From contig NC_081413.1 of the NCBI RefSeq assembly GCF_030272615.1, forward strand, positions 100,914,239-100,978,238: a stretch of DNA of 64,000 nucleotides, given 5' to 3'. Below are positions 11,511 to 24,690 of this stretch, in pieces. The notes under the pieces are model-generated. The model searched no databases and was not told the DNA's origin. It saw only the letters and a list, made by a program, of their open reading frames with translations. Origin of the DNA: Cryptomeria japonica. Lineage: Eukaryota > Streptophyta > Pinopsida > Cupressales > Cupressaceae. A program made the position numbers and the translations under genes. How positions within the stretch are numbered: the first letter of the stretch is position 1; every line of letters starts with the position of its first letter.

Positions 11511-14500
11511 GAAGGTATCTTGAGCATTTTAATCTATTGCTCATCAATCTTGTGTATCACTTGTATTCTTAATTTGATGGAATGCCATTTTCTATTGTTG
11601 CTTATCCCTTGTATTGTGGAGGTTATTTCACCTAATTTTTTTCCAAAGTCAGTTTGGAAGATCCTAAGACTAGTTTTGACACTTGTTTGCACCTAGACAC
11701 CTGTTAGGACTATGATGCCTAGCCATAGTGTCCAACCATTTTGTGCCTCAATTCCAAACATAGGTTCCTCTTTATATCTCCTTTCTAGTTCTATACATCT
11801 AAGCTCATTTGAACTAGTTTTGAATTTGTTTGTTTATGCTGGTTATTGTCAATTTTGCATCATTTAACCTAGTTCTTGCTTTTTCAATTTCAAATCATAT
11901 CCAATCAATCAAATTAATAGAGAACAATAATCAAAGTGCCCAACTCTCTGAAAGGTCTGATGTTGAGTGTAATTGATTGTTCTTCATCAATGTAATTGGA
12001 TTCGATACCTAGTTTGCATGTTTAGAATAGTGAACCCCATTTCCTACATTATAGAAATAATGACATGTTATTGAAACATGAATGTTGTGTATTATCACAA
12101 TAAGTATGCCTCCCCCAATAAGTAGTGCAAGTGTAAGTTTCTTTTGAGTTAAGTGAATATAAATAATAATGCATAATATATTCTAAGGTAAATGATGTTT
12201 TTAAGATACAAGAGAAATTTTCCATCCATAGTTGATAATCCATAGGCACTAGACCCATAATTTTGCACAAATCACCAACTAATTAAGCTAATTTATATAT
12301 TTAACTTATCTTTTAAAGGTTCTTTAGATTTTTCCTTTAATACTAAGTCATTAAATTTGAATTTTATATGATTCAATGGCTTATTATATGTATGTTAAAG
12401 AGATAAATTTTATAATATATTAATACATCATTCATTGAGTGACTTTAATTTTGGGAAAATGTGTTGTTGATAATTCCACATGAGGATAAGAAGAATGAAG
12501 GAATATATCAAGTTAAAGAGGAATTATAGTTTTGGGACTATAGAATGATAAATAAGGTGTATGGCCCATGGGCTTATAATTATTTTAATATCTCCAAAAG
12601 AGAAGTATTCATTATGTATTTCATCTTCTACCATGATTATCTATAATCTTTCTTAACATTTTCTTTACATTTTGTCAATTATATCTACCCCATCATAAAT
12701 TTATGGGTAGTATGAAAAGGAAAGGTGCTTTTGAATATGAAATTTTCATAAAGTTTCTTTATTCTTCAATTTTGAGAGATGTTAAAACTTTTAATGACAT
12801 AATGATAGAAAGATCAAATATAGAAATGGTCTCCATTAATAAATTGGATATTTTAGAGACCACGATATATTTTAATAAAGAATTATCAACCCATTTTTAA
12901 TAATGCATAACATCAATAATAAAGTGTTTGTTCATTAGATCTTCTCCATCAAATCAAATTCCCTTATTAAAAAGAACCAAGACAAAATAAATGATTTAAT
13001 TTCTTAAATGATTAGATGATTTAGACAATAAGACATATTTTAGCATAATCATGAAAATACTTGTCCATTCTCCTTCAATAGTATCCCATGCAAAATAATT
13101 TTGGAACCAACATCTTTCCACAAAGTACTACACTAAATGCCCTTGTGGGCCTCCTTGACTGAAATGGTATTTTCATTATTATTATTTTAGAATCTAAGTA
13201 AAAAATCATTGTGTCCATATTGATGAAGTACATTATCAATAAATAAGTCACATGCAAGATTAAATGGAGTAGTTTGTTCCATCTATTTCCTTCAAATTGG
13301 TCTATTCATATATCATAGAGACATATATCAAAACTAATGAATAACTTAAATAAATTGAGTACTATCATAAAAGAGGTAGTGCTATCCAAAGCATTTGCAT
13401 GATAAAATTCTCAAGAGTAAAAATGTGTTAATAATTGTGCCAACTCCTGGAATTTACTTCATTAGCTTTATACATAATTCCATTAAAATTATACATTTTT
13501 GAATAGTCATGTAAATGCCTAAGTATGATTTACAAACTATGTAATAGATATTATAGCTTGGATAATCCCTTCCAAACATTGTATTTGACTTATATTCTTT
13601 AGTGGTGACATATTGATAAGAGCATCACTTTTTGAGTGTCCACTTATACACCATTTTAAGATAGAATAAATCTTAATAAGCTCTCTATATCAATACTAAA
13701 AATGTAATTCTTGGGATTGAATTACTTGGTATTGGCTCAATGTTCAAACATTATTCTTAAATAATTTATATGGTTTATATCTTATTTTGGATTTTTCTTG
13801 TATTTCGTTCAAATAATATTATAAGATGTCTATTAGATTATAGATTATTACTATTATTTTTCTTTGATTGGTGTAAGGTTTAAACTATCTTTTTTTAATA
13901 GATTTCACTATAGATCTATTCATTTTGATGTCCATCTACTTAGTTGTGTTTTAGGATTATTTAAATTAATTTTTGGTTTTTTTTCTTGATCATAAAAAGA
14001 TGAAATATGGAGAGGCAGGCTTAAGAACATCTTACCATTCATCTTTGAAAGTTTGAGTGAATGACACTAGCATCTAATAGGGCACTAAAGTAGTGTTTGG
14101 ATTTCAAATTTTACTTTTGCTAACCATTAATGTCCTAATTCTTACTATATTTTCAATAATCAACTCATCTAAAACACAATATCACCCTAGTTTCACCCTT
14201 GTTTTACTTGGTCAAAATTTAATTGGAAAACTTAGTAAGAAATCTCTCTAAGCAAGAATTTGTATTCTTGCATTGATTAGAAGGATTTTATTATAGATCA
14301 AGCCAACAAAAGATATCATTAAATGTTATATTTTTGGGTTCCTTAGAGACATCAAAGATATGCATAATTTCTTATGATTTTTTTCTCCACTCACTCTTTA
14401 TCTTATTCAAATCCCCATTATCAACGTTTTATAGCCATATTATTCTATTTCCCTTTATCATCTTGAAGACATAGGCCAAACCCTTTCCATAGCCTTCCTT

Positions 14501-14989
14501 ATTTAGATATCGACCATTTTCTTAATCTTCTCCATTATATTCTTTTTCAATATCCATATGTTATTTTTCACCATTACTTACAATCAACATTATAATAGAT
14601 TTTTCCCTCCAAGGTTTGTGTTTTGGATCACAAAATCATTGTGCACAACATATTTATACTATCACTAGGTTGCATGTACACCTAGAGTTTCTTATAGTGC
14701 TATTATTGGGGTTAAAATACACTATAATAGGGAAATTAATGGATTAATCTCCCAAATAGAACACCCTTATTTTTTGGCCCCAAATTTAACTAAGAATATA
14801 CTCTATTGAGAGTATAATATAGATATTCATTAAAAAGTTAAGGTGAGTAACTATTAAAAATTTGGAGGTCACTGAGCACTTAGACACTATCGAGACTTGA
14901 TATAATAATGGCAAATTTTTTCTTTAGGGCTAATTCCTTTGTACACAAAGGTCATTTTCCCCATTGCATATAATAAATTTAAGAAATCT
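11511..14989. other. AT-rich spacer, no gene seen
   Basis: The sequence just downstream of the TATA-like box could be LTR R/U5, but no matching partner, primer-binding site or polyprotein is visible. From 12,000 to 14,990 the sequence is A/T-rich; frames under about 75 codons show no motif. Confidence 0.45.
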
Positions 14990-16460
14990 TTGTATGGTTT
15001 TCCATTTGTCAATTTTCCCTAAGTGTTTCCCTTTATTTTCCTCCATTTGCCTATCATATGTTGGAAATTACAAGGATCCCAAAAAGTTCCAAGTGTGGAG
15101 ATTTAATATTCAAAATTCTAAGGATTGTGTTGAACATGACAAAGTTTCTAAGTTTCCCTTCTTAGAATATTTTTCCTCCCAACTTTTCCTTTTTCATTTG
15201 TCCCTGTTGAGATATCAAAATTTCTCATCTCAACATACATTTCATCCATTCCATGCCTTCATCCCAATTCCTTGTCAAACCTTTGGTTTTTTCCTTCTTG
15301 GCATCCATTTTATCCATTATCCACCTTTTCCCTTATCTTTTTAGGTGATTTAGCACTTATCTTACTAGCATTGCTTTCATGCAAACCTTGACTCCTCAAT
15401 TTCTATGCTGTTATTTTTTGGAGTTGCAATTTTTGTCATCCCTTTACTCACATACCTATTCCTTGGTATACTTAATCACTAACTTCTAAAATTTCCTTAT
15501 ATATATCTAAAGTGGTATTGGGCATTTGTTATGAGACAATCTTGATATTTGACCTTTTTCATGATGTTATCTCATTGGGATCATGGGTTTAGGTGTGTCC
15601 TTGTTTGGGTAAATCATGCTGGAGCCCTGTTTTATATATCTTAAAATGTATAAATTCCTAAGTCCATGCCCACCTTGTTGTACATTCTTTATTTTAACTA
15701 CCATTTATAACCAATATGAGAGAGTTGAATTGGTTTTCCATTTGTCATTTTTTTTCAAAGTGCTATCATTTTTCATCCCCTATGTGTCTATCATATTTTG
15801 GAAGTTACAAAAATCTTAGAAATTATAAGTATGAGGTGTTTTTTGATCAATTCTCTAAGTTTGGCTAGGTTGTTCCAAAGTTTTAGATTTTCTCTTCCCA
15901 ATATCCCTTTTAGAGTTTCCCTTCCCATATCCCTTTCAAAGTTTCCCTTCCTAGTATACCTTTCTTTCTAAGTCTATATTTTTCCTTTATATCTATATGA
16001 GTATCAAATTTTCTACATCTACTCATTTCCTTCACTCCTTTTTCCTTGTTGAAATTTTTAGAGTTCTAATTCCTAACATCCCCTTTTTTTAGACCTAGAA
16101 TTTTCCTTACCTTTTTTGAAGTATTGGACTTTATCTTATTAGCATGCTTTCCCTTCAATCTTTGGGTTCCCACTCATTAAAATTATTTTGGCGTTTGTGC
16201 TTTGATCATCTCTTTACCCAAGTACCTCTTTTTTGGTATCTCATATCCTCAACTTCTAACCCTTTGCACTAAGTTCATTTTTTGAGTCAAAGTTTTGGCT
16301 ATCCCTTTACTTGAGTATGTATTTCTTGGCATCTCTAATCCTTGAGTTTTGGTGTTTCCTTACATATATAATTTTGGAGCTAGAGTTTCATCTATCCCTT
16401 ACTTGAGTAGCTTTTTCTTAATATCCCCAATCCCCAACTTCTTACATTTTCCAATTATAA
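14990..16460. repeat. degenerate tandem block, higher-order duplication
   Basis: A segment at about 14,995-15,480 is echoed at about 15,730-16,260: CCATTTGTCA and CTATCATATKTTGGAARTTACA, then TTATCTTATTAGCAT-type phrases in the same order. Within the right part, 70-110-bp subunits recur near 15,415, 16,186, 16,281 and 16,371. They share TATCCCTTTACTTGAGTA-like, TTCTTGGTATCTC-like and CAACTTCT phrases. It is strongly C/T-rich on this strand. Long frames here are a by-product of the composition. Confidence 0.6.
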
Positions 16461-17348
16461 CTTTTTCAAAGTTGAAAATATGGGAATAATCCTAATATAG
16501 TACTTGCTATGTATTATCCTTGTAATCTAACTCTTCACATTTCATACTATTCAAATTTTTGAGATTGCAAGTTCTAAGTTTCCCCAAATTTTACATCTAA
16601 AGGATGATTTCCTTGGTACCTCCAATTCTTGAATCCTAATTAATAACTTTGTTAATATGTCCTTTAGAGTAAGATATGTGGACATACTCTTACTATTTTG
16701 ATTTAAGAATTAATCATGACTACCTCTAAATCCCAAACTCCATAATAGTGGCATGGGTTATGGGGTATCTCTGACCCTAATCTGTGAAACTCTAAAACTC
16801 TAATGTTTTGAACTATTTACTCCTATCGATTAGAAATGCCAAGATTAGATGTAAGAATAAATATAACTTCCACAAATGAATAATAAACCTAAAGAAGCAT
16901 GTCTATCAAATATAATGATAATATATAAAATTAAAACAATTGTCTTTCATATAAAGGCAATATAAAGGAGTTCAGAAGGTAGGATTGAACATCTAACTAC
17001 CTTTTGAATGTGCAACACATGTTAGCTCATATAAAAAGTGTGAGAGAATGTATTAAGTGTGCATGATATAGGTGTGTCAACCACATGAAGTGAGACAAAA
17101 ACTAAAAATTTCCAAGTGGAGACTTAAAAAGTGTGAATGGGTCAACTTAAAAATAGTGATATGCTAATTAGTTTGGTCATGACTCTATTTATGCTAAAAA
17201 ACCACATTAAGTGTAACTTGGGGAGGATATATAAAATGATTATAGGTCTTGGATACTAATCTATGTTAGGTACCCATGTAAACATTTCTCATAAATAACT
17301 TAAAGGAGAAAACCCATAGGGAAAAATATCTCTCCAAAAGAGATATGA
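16461..17348. other. spacer with a possible trace of a copia 3' end
   Basis: No gene is seen. GTTAGGTACCCATGTA near 17,270-17,286 also occurs at 33,692 between the RNase H and 3' LTR of the copia element, and both are followed by CTCCAAAAG/CCCCAAAAG text. This suggests a remnant of a related copia 3' end. Confidence 0.35.
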
Positions 17349-18000
17349 TGTGATGCCCCTCCCTTGGTTAGATTCGATTTAACCTACTTTGACTCTGGAT
17401 GACCTTTGTAGTAGTTTAAGTGGCTATTTATGATTTCTACTTTATGGATCGTTGGAATGATGATTTATATGATGATGATCATTATGTGTTTATATGATGA
17501 GTAGCTATGCTCAGGTAGTCAGATGATTATTGAGATGAATTATATATGTGATGTTGGGATTTAATCATTATATTTATCGATGTTTAATTGTTCTATCATA
17601 CACTGTGCTTTATCCTTGATGTGCTTATGTGACAGGGAAAAGCATCGCATTGCTCTTTACAGGAAAGTTATGTCGCTTCTATTCCCTTTTCATGGTATGA
17701 TATTATATGGTTTTATGTACATGTTCGACAGTTTGTTTATACAGTTGTAGGTACCGAGCATCAACTCCACCCGAACCTTTAGGTTTGAGCGTGCTCTATG
17801 ACCCAATGGTAAAGTGGAAAACTGGAGTTATCAGTCAGACCCTTATTGTACCATCATTCCTACGGGAACAATACCCCTGTTAGGTACCCTTATTCATTGT
17901 TTGCTGGTCATGTCAGTTTTAGTCCTATTGGCATTTCGTGTTGTTAATCTCAGTCCCTTACCTTGTGTTTAGTTTAATATTTTATTAGCAAGAAAGTACT
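17349..18000 (+). mobile_element. LTR-like fragment, plus orientation
   Basis: It begins TGTGATGCCCC at 17,349-17,359, an LTR-like terminus. GAGTTATCAGTCAGACCC at 17,825-17,842 is the exact inverse of 20,843-20,860, which sits at a similar depth inside the oppositely oriented LTR-like sequence ending at 21,358. The right boundary and superfamily are not determined. A solo or truncated gypsy LTR is the most likely identity. Confidence 0.4.
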
Positions 18001-18966
18001 AATATTAATATTTAAAAAGTAATTGAATATTAATGATTAATTAATTAATATAATTGAAGATTATGCATTATTATATTTAGTTAATTACATAAGTTAAGTG
18101 ATTTAATTTAATCTACTGTTTTGAAAATAATTTATGAAAAGGGAATTAAATATTTATTATGGATTTTATTGTGGTAATAGAAAATTAATTTTAAAGGTAA
18201 TTAATATTTAATTGTTTTCAAAATTTAAAATTTGCATGTGTGGGGAGTTACAAAAAATTAAAATTAATTAATGAATTTAATGAGAGGAATCTTGCATGCT
18301 TTTTGTATGGGGAGTTACTTTTGGGGAAGAAGCATATCTTCTACTTTTGGAAAAAAAGGGGGAAATAATTATTTTGTCGTGAATGAAATCATTCTGTGCA
18401 TGAGTATTTTTGGGATATGGGGGTTTTGAAATGAATTTTGGTGGAAATCTCTGGTTGGAAAAGAAGAAATTGAAAATAAGAAAAGAGGAATGGGTATAAG
18501 AAGATTGGCTGGAATTTATGGATTGAAGCTTTCTGGTTGAGCCTTGCAAAGCCAAGGATTTTTCTTGAGAAATACTGCTTCTGCCTCTGTGTGATTTCCA
18601 GTTAGCGTAAAGAGGTAGTTTTTTTTAGATTTCTTTTCTTTCTTGCATGTAAATTTCTTTCCTATCTGAATGAAATCTAGCTTGTTGTTTTATTGTATAG
18701 AGAAAATTTAAAAGGAAATGTCTGTTTATGGAAAATTTGGGGTTTTTTAGATTTCTGAGTATTAATTCCAAGTTTAAATTTGATATCTAGAAAGATTCAA
18801 TCTATGACCTTGTCTTGTAAATTTTTTATTGATATTTGTTTAAAAGAAATTTGGAAAAATTTGGGGTTAGAACATATTTTGGTGAATCTGTGCATTTGGA
18901 TTTATGGATTTGAAAAGTTTATATTATTCTTTCTTGAAGTTATTTTTTATGAATCCTTGTCTGTTT

Positions 18967-18969
<3 letters not shown>
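18001..18969. other. AT-rich tract, no gene seen
   Basis: It may be a continuation of the LTR-like sequence on the left. Frames on either strand (up to about 92 codons) are of low complexity and have no motif. Confidence 0.4.

Positions 18970-19063
<94 letters not shown>
18970..19063. repeat. (AT)n microsatellite, about 47 units
   Basis: An uninterrupted alternating AT run of about 94 bases. Its apparent Tyr-Ile reading frames are artefacts. Confidence 0.97.
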
Positions 19064-19065
<2 letters not shown>

Positions 19066-19152
19066 GAAAGTATTGTTTACTGTTTTAATCTTTATTTTGT
19101 GAATAATTAATTTTCAGCGTGTTAAATTATAAATCTGTGCTTTGTTCTCTAG

Positions 19153-19305
19153 GTGTTGTGGGCACCCACAGTGGTGGGGAGTTTCTCCACCCACAGTGGT
19201 GGGGAGCCCACCCACCACATGGGCTTAACCACGGTGGTGGGATCTCCACCATTGGGGGTCCACGGTGAAACCCCCCCTCCTCCCCCCACCCCCACCACAC
19301 AACAC
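19153..19305. repeat. GC-rich dyad-rich module
   Basis: A sharp G/C-rich island in an A/T-rich region. GTGTTGTG (19,153-19,160) is inverse to the CACAACAC at its right end (19,298-19,305). Inside, CCCACAGTGGTGGGGAG occurs twice, with CCCACC/GGTGGG dyads throughout. Shared phrases such as CCACATGGGC link it to the island at 29,070-29,390. Confidence 0.65.
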
Positions 19306-20279
19306 TATTTTATTTGCTTATTAAAATATTAAAAAACAAATTGTTATTTTATTAAAACAAGTTTGGTAAATATTATTATTTCATGTTTGATATATGTGGG
19401 TTTGATATATATATATTAGTTTATTTTGATAAGATAGTATAATTGATAAAAATAGTTATATTTTGGATAAATATAGCTAGGTTTTGATAAAGATAGTTAT
19501 TAAGGATAAAATTAGATATATTTAGATTAATGTTATTATATTTGCGTATAGAGTTATATTTTGGCGAAATATATATATGTATTTTGTTAAATATAGATGT
19601 ATTTGGAGATTAGATATATTTTTGAGAAAAGTAAATGTATTTAGATTAATACGTGTCATTTCATATAATTAATTAATCATGTGGTTAAGTTATTGCTTAG
19701 GATTATATATGTTCTCATATGAACTTGGCTAACCTTCATTTAATTTGCCATTGATCAAATATAATGATAGCAATTGTAGGAATGAATTACAATTTCTTAA
19801 ATGTTTTGAATAATAAAATGTCAGTATCATTGTGCAAATTATTAGGAATAAAATGAGTTATAATAGTTTAAATTTTGGGTTATTAAAATTAATGTTAATT
19901 TGAATTAATTGATGTATACATGGTATTATGGTCTCTTTGGTGTTTTATTATGTTTGGAATCTCTTATGTTTGACATTATGAGACCTTGTATTTGCTTATG
20001 AATCTTGTCTATCATAGTTGGATACTCACTATGTTTCTTTGATGTAATTTGGTTCCAGAGGCTAAGGACAATGTTTGAGTTCTCTAATTGTGTAAGGGTA
20101 CTCTTCATATTTTAATGCAGTGTGATTGGTATCCTGCATGACTTCTATGCTAGTCAATATTTCTTTGGTTGTATTGTACCTCCTTGTTTGTAATCTTGTT
20201 CTAGCAAGTGAGCCAACATTGCTATGGTAGAGAGCTCTAGACTCTTGGTGTTTTTGGGTGTCGTAGACCCTGTGTTGAA
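19306..20279. other. AT-rich spacer, nothing recognised
   Basis: ATATTT- and GATAAA-type repeats without clear periodicity; no coding evidence. Confidence 0.45.
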
Positions 20280-21358
20280 TTTTGGATTCCTAGGTGAAAG
20301 TCAAGGGGGAGTGGCTTTCATTGGGGGCTAGGGCCCAAAGTGGTCGTCAGGGTAACTCAATGAGAGTTTTGTAATCAAGTGAAAATTCTAATTAATGAAC
20401 TGGGGTGGGTAGCTAGTTCACATCAATAAACATTAAATTGTTGTCTCTCTTATGTTCAGGTCCTTGTTTAGGACCGAGGTAAGTAGAGAAGGCCTGGAAT
20501 GGTGTCCACCAATCTTATCCCTTCAAAAGGTTGGTGTGGTCCACTAGTGTTTGTATGGGGGTTGGGGGTCAGGAGAGGTCACCAAGATAACCCAGGAAGG
20601 GGGTCGAGACCTAGTGAAGACTCACTAGGGTAACTCATGATAACATAGTGATGACACTCTTCCCTATTGCATACCTAGTGGTCTCTCTTGGATTTTTCCT
20701 TCTGTGGATTGCTTGGGCCTTTGGAATTTGGTTGATTTATTGTCGAGTTCCTGTGATTATAGCCTTGTGAGTCTCTTGTGACAGCAGTCTTATGAGCCTC
20801 ATGTGAGTCATTTGTATCTTCTTGTATTTCCTTCCATCTCTTGGGTCTGACTGATAACTCTTAGCACGGGGGGTGGACTTCATGGTACCACATGGTTTGG
20901 TGGAGTTCTTTTCACACCCATTGCATTTTGGTTTGTCCTGCAACATGTTCATGATGGCTTGTGGTAAGATTGAAGACTTTCATTATGTACCAGATTCATG
21001 TATTCTCTCCATTGTTTGTACTCATGGAGATTTAATCCTTATGGAGATACCCTGTGATGTAACCGATGATCATATGTATATTCTCATGGCAATGTATTAT
21101 GTGTCATGATCCTTGTAAGACAAAGATATCATATTTATGAGATTTCATATGTCCTTGTATGTTTGGTTATGGTTATTCTTGAGTTACATCGTTGTGGGGC
21201 CTTGAGGAATTTTGTTAGTTAATATTCAAGTACATCCTTCTTTATATTGTAGTATGGAACTCAATGCATATGTATAATTTATCCTTACAAAAAAAAATAT
21301 TCACATTTTTATTGTTTTATTTGTTTTAGTCCTCTGGGCCTCATAGTGGGGCATTACA
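20280..21358 (-). mobile_element. LTR-like fragment, minus orientation, with internal short repeats
   Basis: On the minus strand it begins TGTAATGCCCC at 21,358. The 18-mer at 20,843-20,860 matches inverted the one at 17,825-17,842. At 20,330-20,650 there is a loose repetition of CAGGGTAACTCAATGAG, AGATAACCCAGGAA and TAGGGTAACTCATGA. Internal end and superfamily are uncertain. Confidence 0.4.
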
Positions 21359-22139
21359 TATGATACAAAGAGAATGTACAAGTGAAGAATATAGAATATA
21401 GAAGGAAATAATAATCATGACCCCCAAGGAATACTTATGTCACACAAGTAAAAGAAAATTCACTCTATAAGAAAGATAAAGAGAGACTATGGAGCCCCAT
21501 AAGATGATAGATCTTGCAGTGTTGATTGATTCTTGAAGAAGAATGCAAAATATGATTTTTGAATGTTGAATAACATTTATTTCCTATGGAAGAAGTACAA
21601 CTATAGATAGGTGCATGAAATATTCCTATGTGAGAAGAATTTAAATATCTAAATAATGTACAAGAACTAAAGACCATTATGATATCTTTGAAAGCTACTC
21701 AAATACTCCATGCGAAGGTTAATGTAGAATAAAATCTATAGATGTAGATATGGTGATAACAATATTGATGTAGTTTTCATAAAAGTGCCTATAAACTCTA
21801 TAAAATGGGGCTCACTAAATTTTTTTAATATTCTTGCCAAGTAGCCATCCCAATAAATTATATTAGAAACAAAAATGTGAAAATCCTTTACTTTGAATCA
21901 TGACTATGAGATACCAAAGATGTAAGAACAATCAAACTTGAATAAGTAGGAGATGAAAGAGATGTGCTATTAGTACAAGATGTAGGAACTAATGATGAGT
22001 ATAGAGCTCCAAGGTTCAAATAACCAAATTATATCTCCTTATGCACATTGAAGGCAATATTATCATCTGTACTAAAACCATCATCAAAGTTGGTAGAGAT
22101 AAAGGAAGAGAGTATACAATCTAGAACCATGATCAACAT
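21359..22139. other. spacer, no gene recognised
   Basis: It may be the eroded integrase side of the copia fragment to its right, but I cannot find integrase motifs. Confidence 0.35.
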
Positions 22140-22980
22140 GTCTTATAAAAATGATGTCTTTACTTTAAGAATCTTGGGTGATCACTGAATTTCGTGTCAA
22201 CTCAACTATTTTCCTTGTACCATTATGTGTGTTGTGATAAATGAAAAATATTATTAAATAAGGAACATGAAGTACATAATTTAATGTTCCTTCATCAATA
22301 TCAATAGATCCTCTTTCATAAGCTGACATATGGGTGTTATATGCCATTAGACTTGGTGGAAATGAACAAGGATCAAATGCAAAAAATAGCTCTCTAGAAT
22401 CAAGAAGAAACTTGTGTGATACATGGTGTTTGTATAAGCAAAGAGTTCTATAGCCTTTATCTTATCTTTGTTTGAATTTATGGATGATATGGATGGAGAA
22501 GAGGAAGAACCACCCAACCTTGTTGTAGGTAATTAAATTTGATATTATTGAAGAATATTCTTTAACTTATCAATTTTTTTTTATAGCATTGGTGTTCTTC
22601 GTACCCAAGTTTATTGCAATAACTATATGTCGGACACAATTTTCCCTTTTTGATTAGGGAGATTAATTAGATGGAATGTCTAATTTTATGCCCTTCATGT
22701 GATTATTTTTATTTATTTACTTTTGATTTTGTAGCCTTTTTTATGTTGCAACAAGAGCTTGTGGTTTTGAAGACTTCAAAGTACCCATTTGAATTAGTTT
22801 TTGTTTTTTTATTTATGAGAGAAACAACAATATATGCAAGGGGAGGCATAGAGAAGTGTGTAGCAAGACCACTTTTTTAGCATGAAAAGTAGAAACAAAC
22901 ATTGAATAGTGAGGACCGAGCTTATATAAAACACTTAAATGAATTGTACATATTGATTTTGAATTCCATATTATTTGAGT
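22140..22980 (-). pseudogene. decayed Ty1/copia gag-protease fragment
   Basis: On the minus strand, residues encoded at 22,347-22,165 include RGSIDIDEGT followed by VLHVPYL. This matches the RGSIDVGEGT...VPSL stretch of the copia element at 54,168-54,425. DNA similarity continues upstream: GTAGAAACAAACATTGAATAG at about 22,888 resembles GTAGAAACAATCACTAAATAG at about 54,978. So this is a second, much older copy of the same or a sister family, covering C-terminal gag through the protease/GAG-pre-integrase start. Many stops; no LTR found. Confidence 0.65.
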
Positions 22981-24690
22981 TGAAACTTGATCAGATTTAG
23001 TTTGATGAGTAAATCCTATATTATATTAAATTATTGTGGATTTAGACTTATTGATCTATTTACCAATTGATACCCTCTCATTATCTCTTATTTTATAAAT
23101 ACATTTTGTAATGTTTTCCATACATAATTAGGTATTGTGGTTGATTCAAGGAGGAAGAGTATATCTAAAAAAATAGAAATACTAAATGTATCACATGATT
23201 CATCATCGAGACTATACTATTTATGCTTTTTTGTGGCTATAATAGGTTTAGGTTCCAATCCCATGGTGGCTTTATATAATCCTAGTTTCTTGAAATGAAT
23301 CTCTATTTTACCTTTCCATTCATAAAAATTAAATGGAGTTAGGATTAGGTCCATTGTTGGTTACGTAAAAAATAACACAATACAAGCCTCTTGATTTAAT
23401 TATAACTAACATTAGGTCCCTATCAAAAATATATGCAAGAAAATTTATAATTTGAAGGCATCCATTTATAACATGGATATTTTTATCAACTTTTGATAAA
23501 ATTGACTATCAAATCTTAATTTTACATGCAAAATGGATTCCTTGCAAATTTTTTTTACAGTTTTCAAGAAAAAATTGCCATTTTTCAATAATCATGTGAA
23601 AGTTATGCCCCATACAAAATTACACAAAATTCTAAACCTTAGAGGCCAAAAAAGTAGATAAAATGTTACAATTTGCCAAAAATATTGTATCCTATAAATA
23701 GTGGACAAAACCATATTTTCATTGACTATTTAAATGCGAATGAATGACTTTAAACTTACACTTTTAGCAAAATGAGAAAAACAACCTCCTTTAGCACTTT
23801 GGAAAGAATCTAAGGGTTATTAAATCACTAGTGGTTAGCAGGAATTGGACAAAACCACCGACCATCTAGACTAAAGGCTAATAATTATAAAAGAACTATT
23901 TAAATACAATAAATGGTAAAGGAGATATAATAGTCATATAGTTTGTAACTATTCTATATGGACACCAATAGGTTAAAAGAGGTGGATGATTTTGTTATGG
24001 GTTGATGCTTAGTCTCTTTTGACACAAACTAAAAAAAGACTCTTCCTTTGATCTCATCCGAATGGGTTTACTTATAAGAGAAAAAATTATTGACCCATAT
24101 TTTTACACATAATATTGAATTAAATCCCTCACTTCTTTTTGTTACTCTACTAGTTTTTACCCTTAGCATCTTCAAAATTATAGGTTTTGACTTATAGATC
24201 AAGTGGCACTATAAAAAATAGCATCGCAATTAAAACATAATCCAATTTTTAATTTAAATAACAACAAGATGTGGGCTCCAAAGTATTGTCAATTTATTGT
24301 AAGTGGACATAGAGGACCTAGTTAGTCTTTTATTTGTGAGATTGAATGCAATTCAATGGAAGCTCTTGAGATCTATTGGCTCAAAAGAAAGCCTAAGTAG
24401 AGACCCATTATCTCCCATTCTTGAGATGAGATGCATTGTTGTAAGATACAATACACAATGTAAAGGGTAGTAAGGAGGATTTGAATGTGGAGGCTAAGGG
24501 AAGGAAGCAACTTTTAGTGAGTGCCATGACATATAGACCTTTAAGACATATATAATGGGTTCAAAGAAACTACCACATGTCACTTGAATGAATGTATTAG
24601 ATACTCTTGAGAAAACTTCAACATTCAAGAAATGTACATACCTATAATCACTAGATGTCAATTCTTCTGAAATTGTAAGAATCATCTTCG
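22981..24690. other. AT-rich spacer, no gene seen
   Basis: No motif or significant repeat was found on either strand. Confidence 0.45.

Noticed and set aside
14990-16460. CRISPR-like spaced repeats
   Set aside because: Repeats are degenerate, variable in length and in a plant nuclear context.
18780-19110. Frames of 68-94 codons ending in Tyr-Ile runs
   Set aside because: Microsatellite read-through; no motif in the non-repetitive part.
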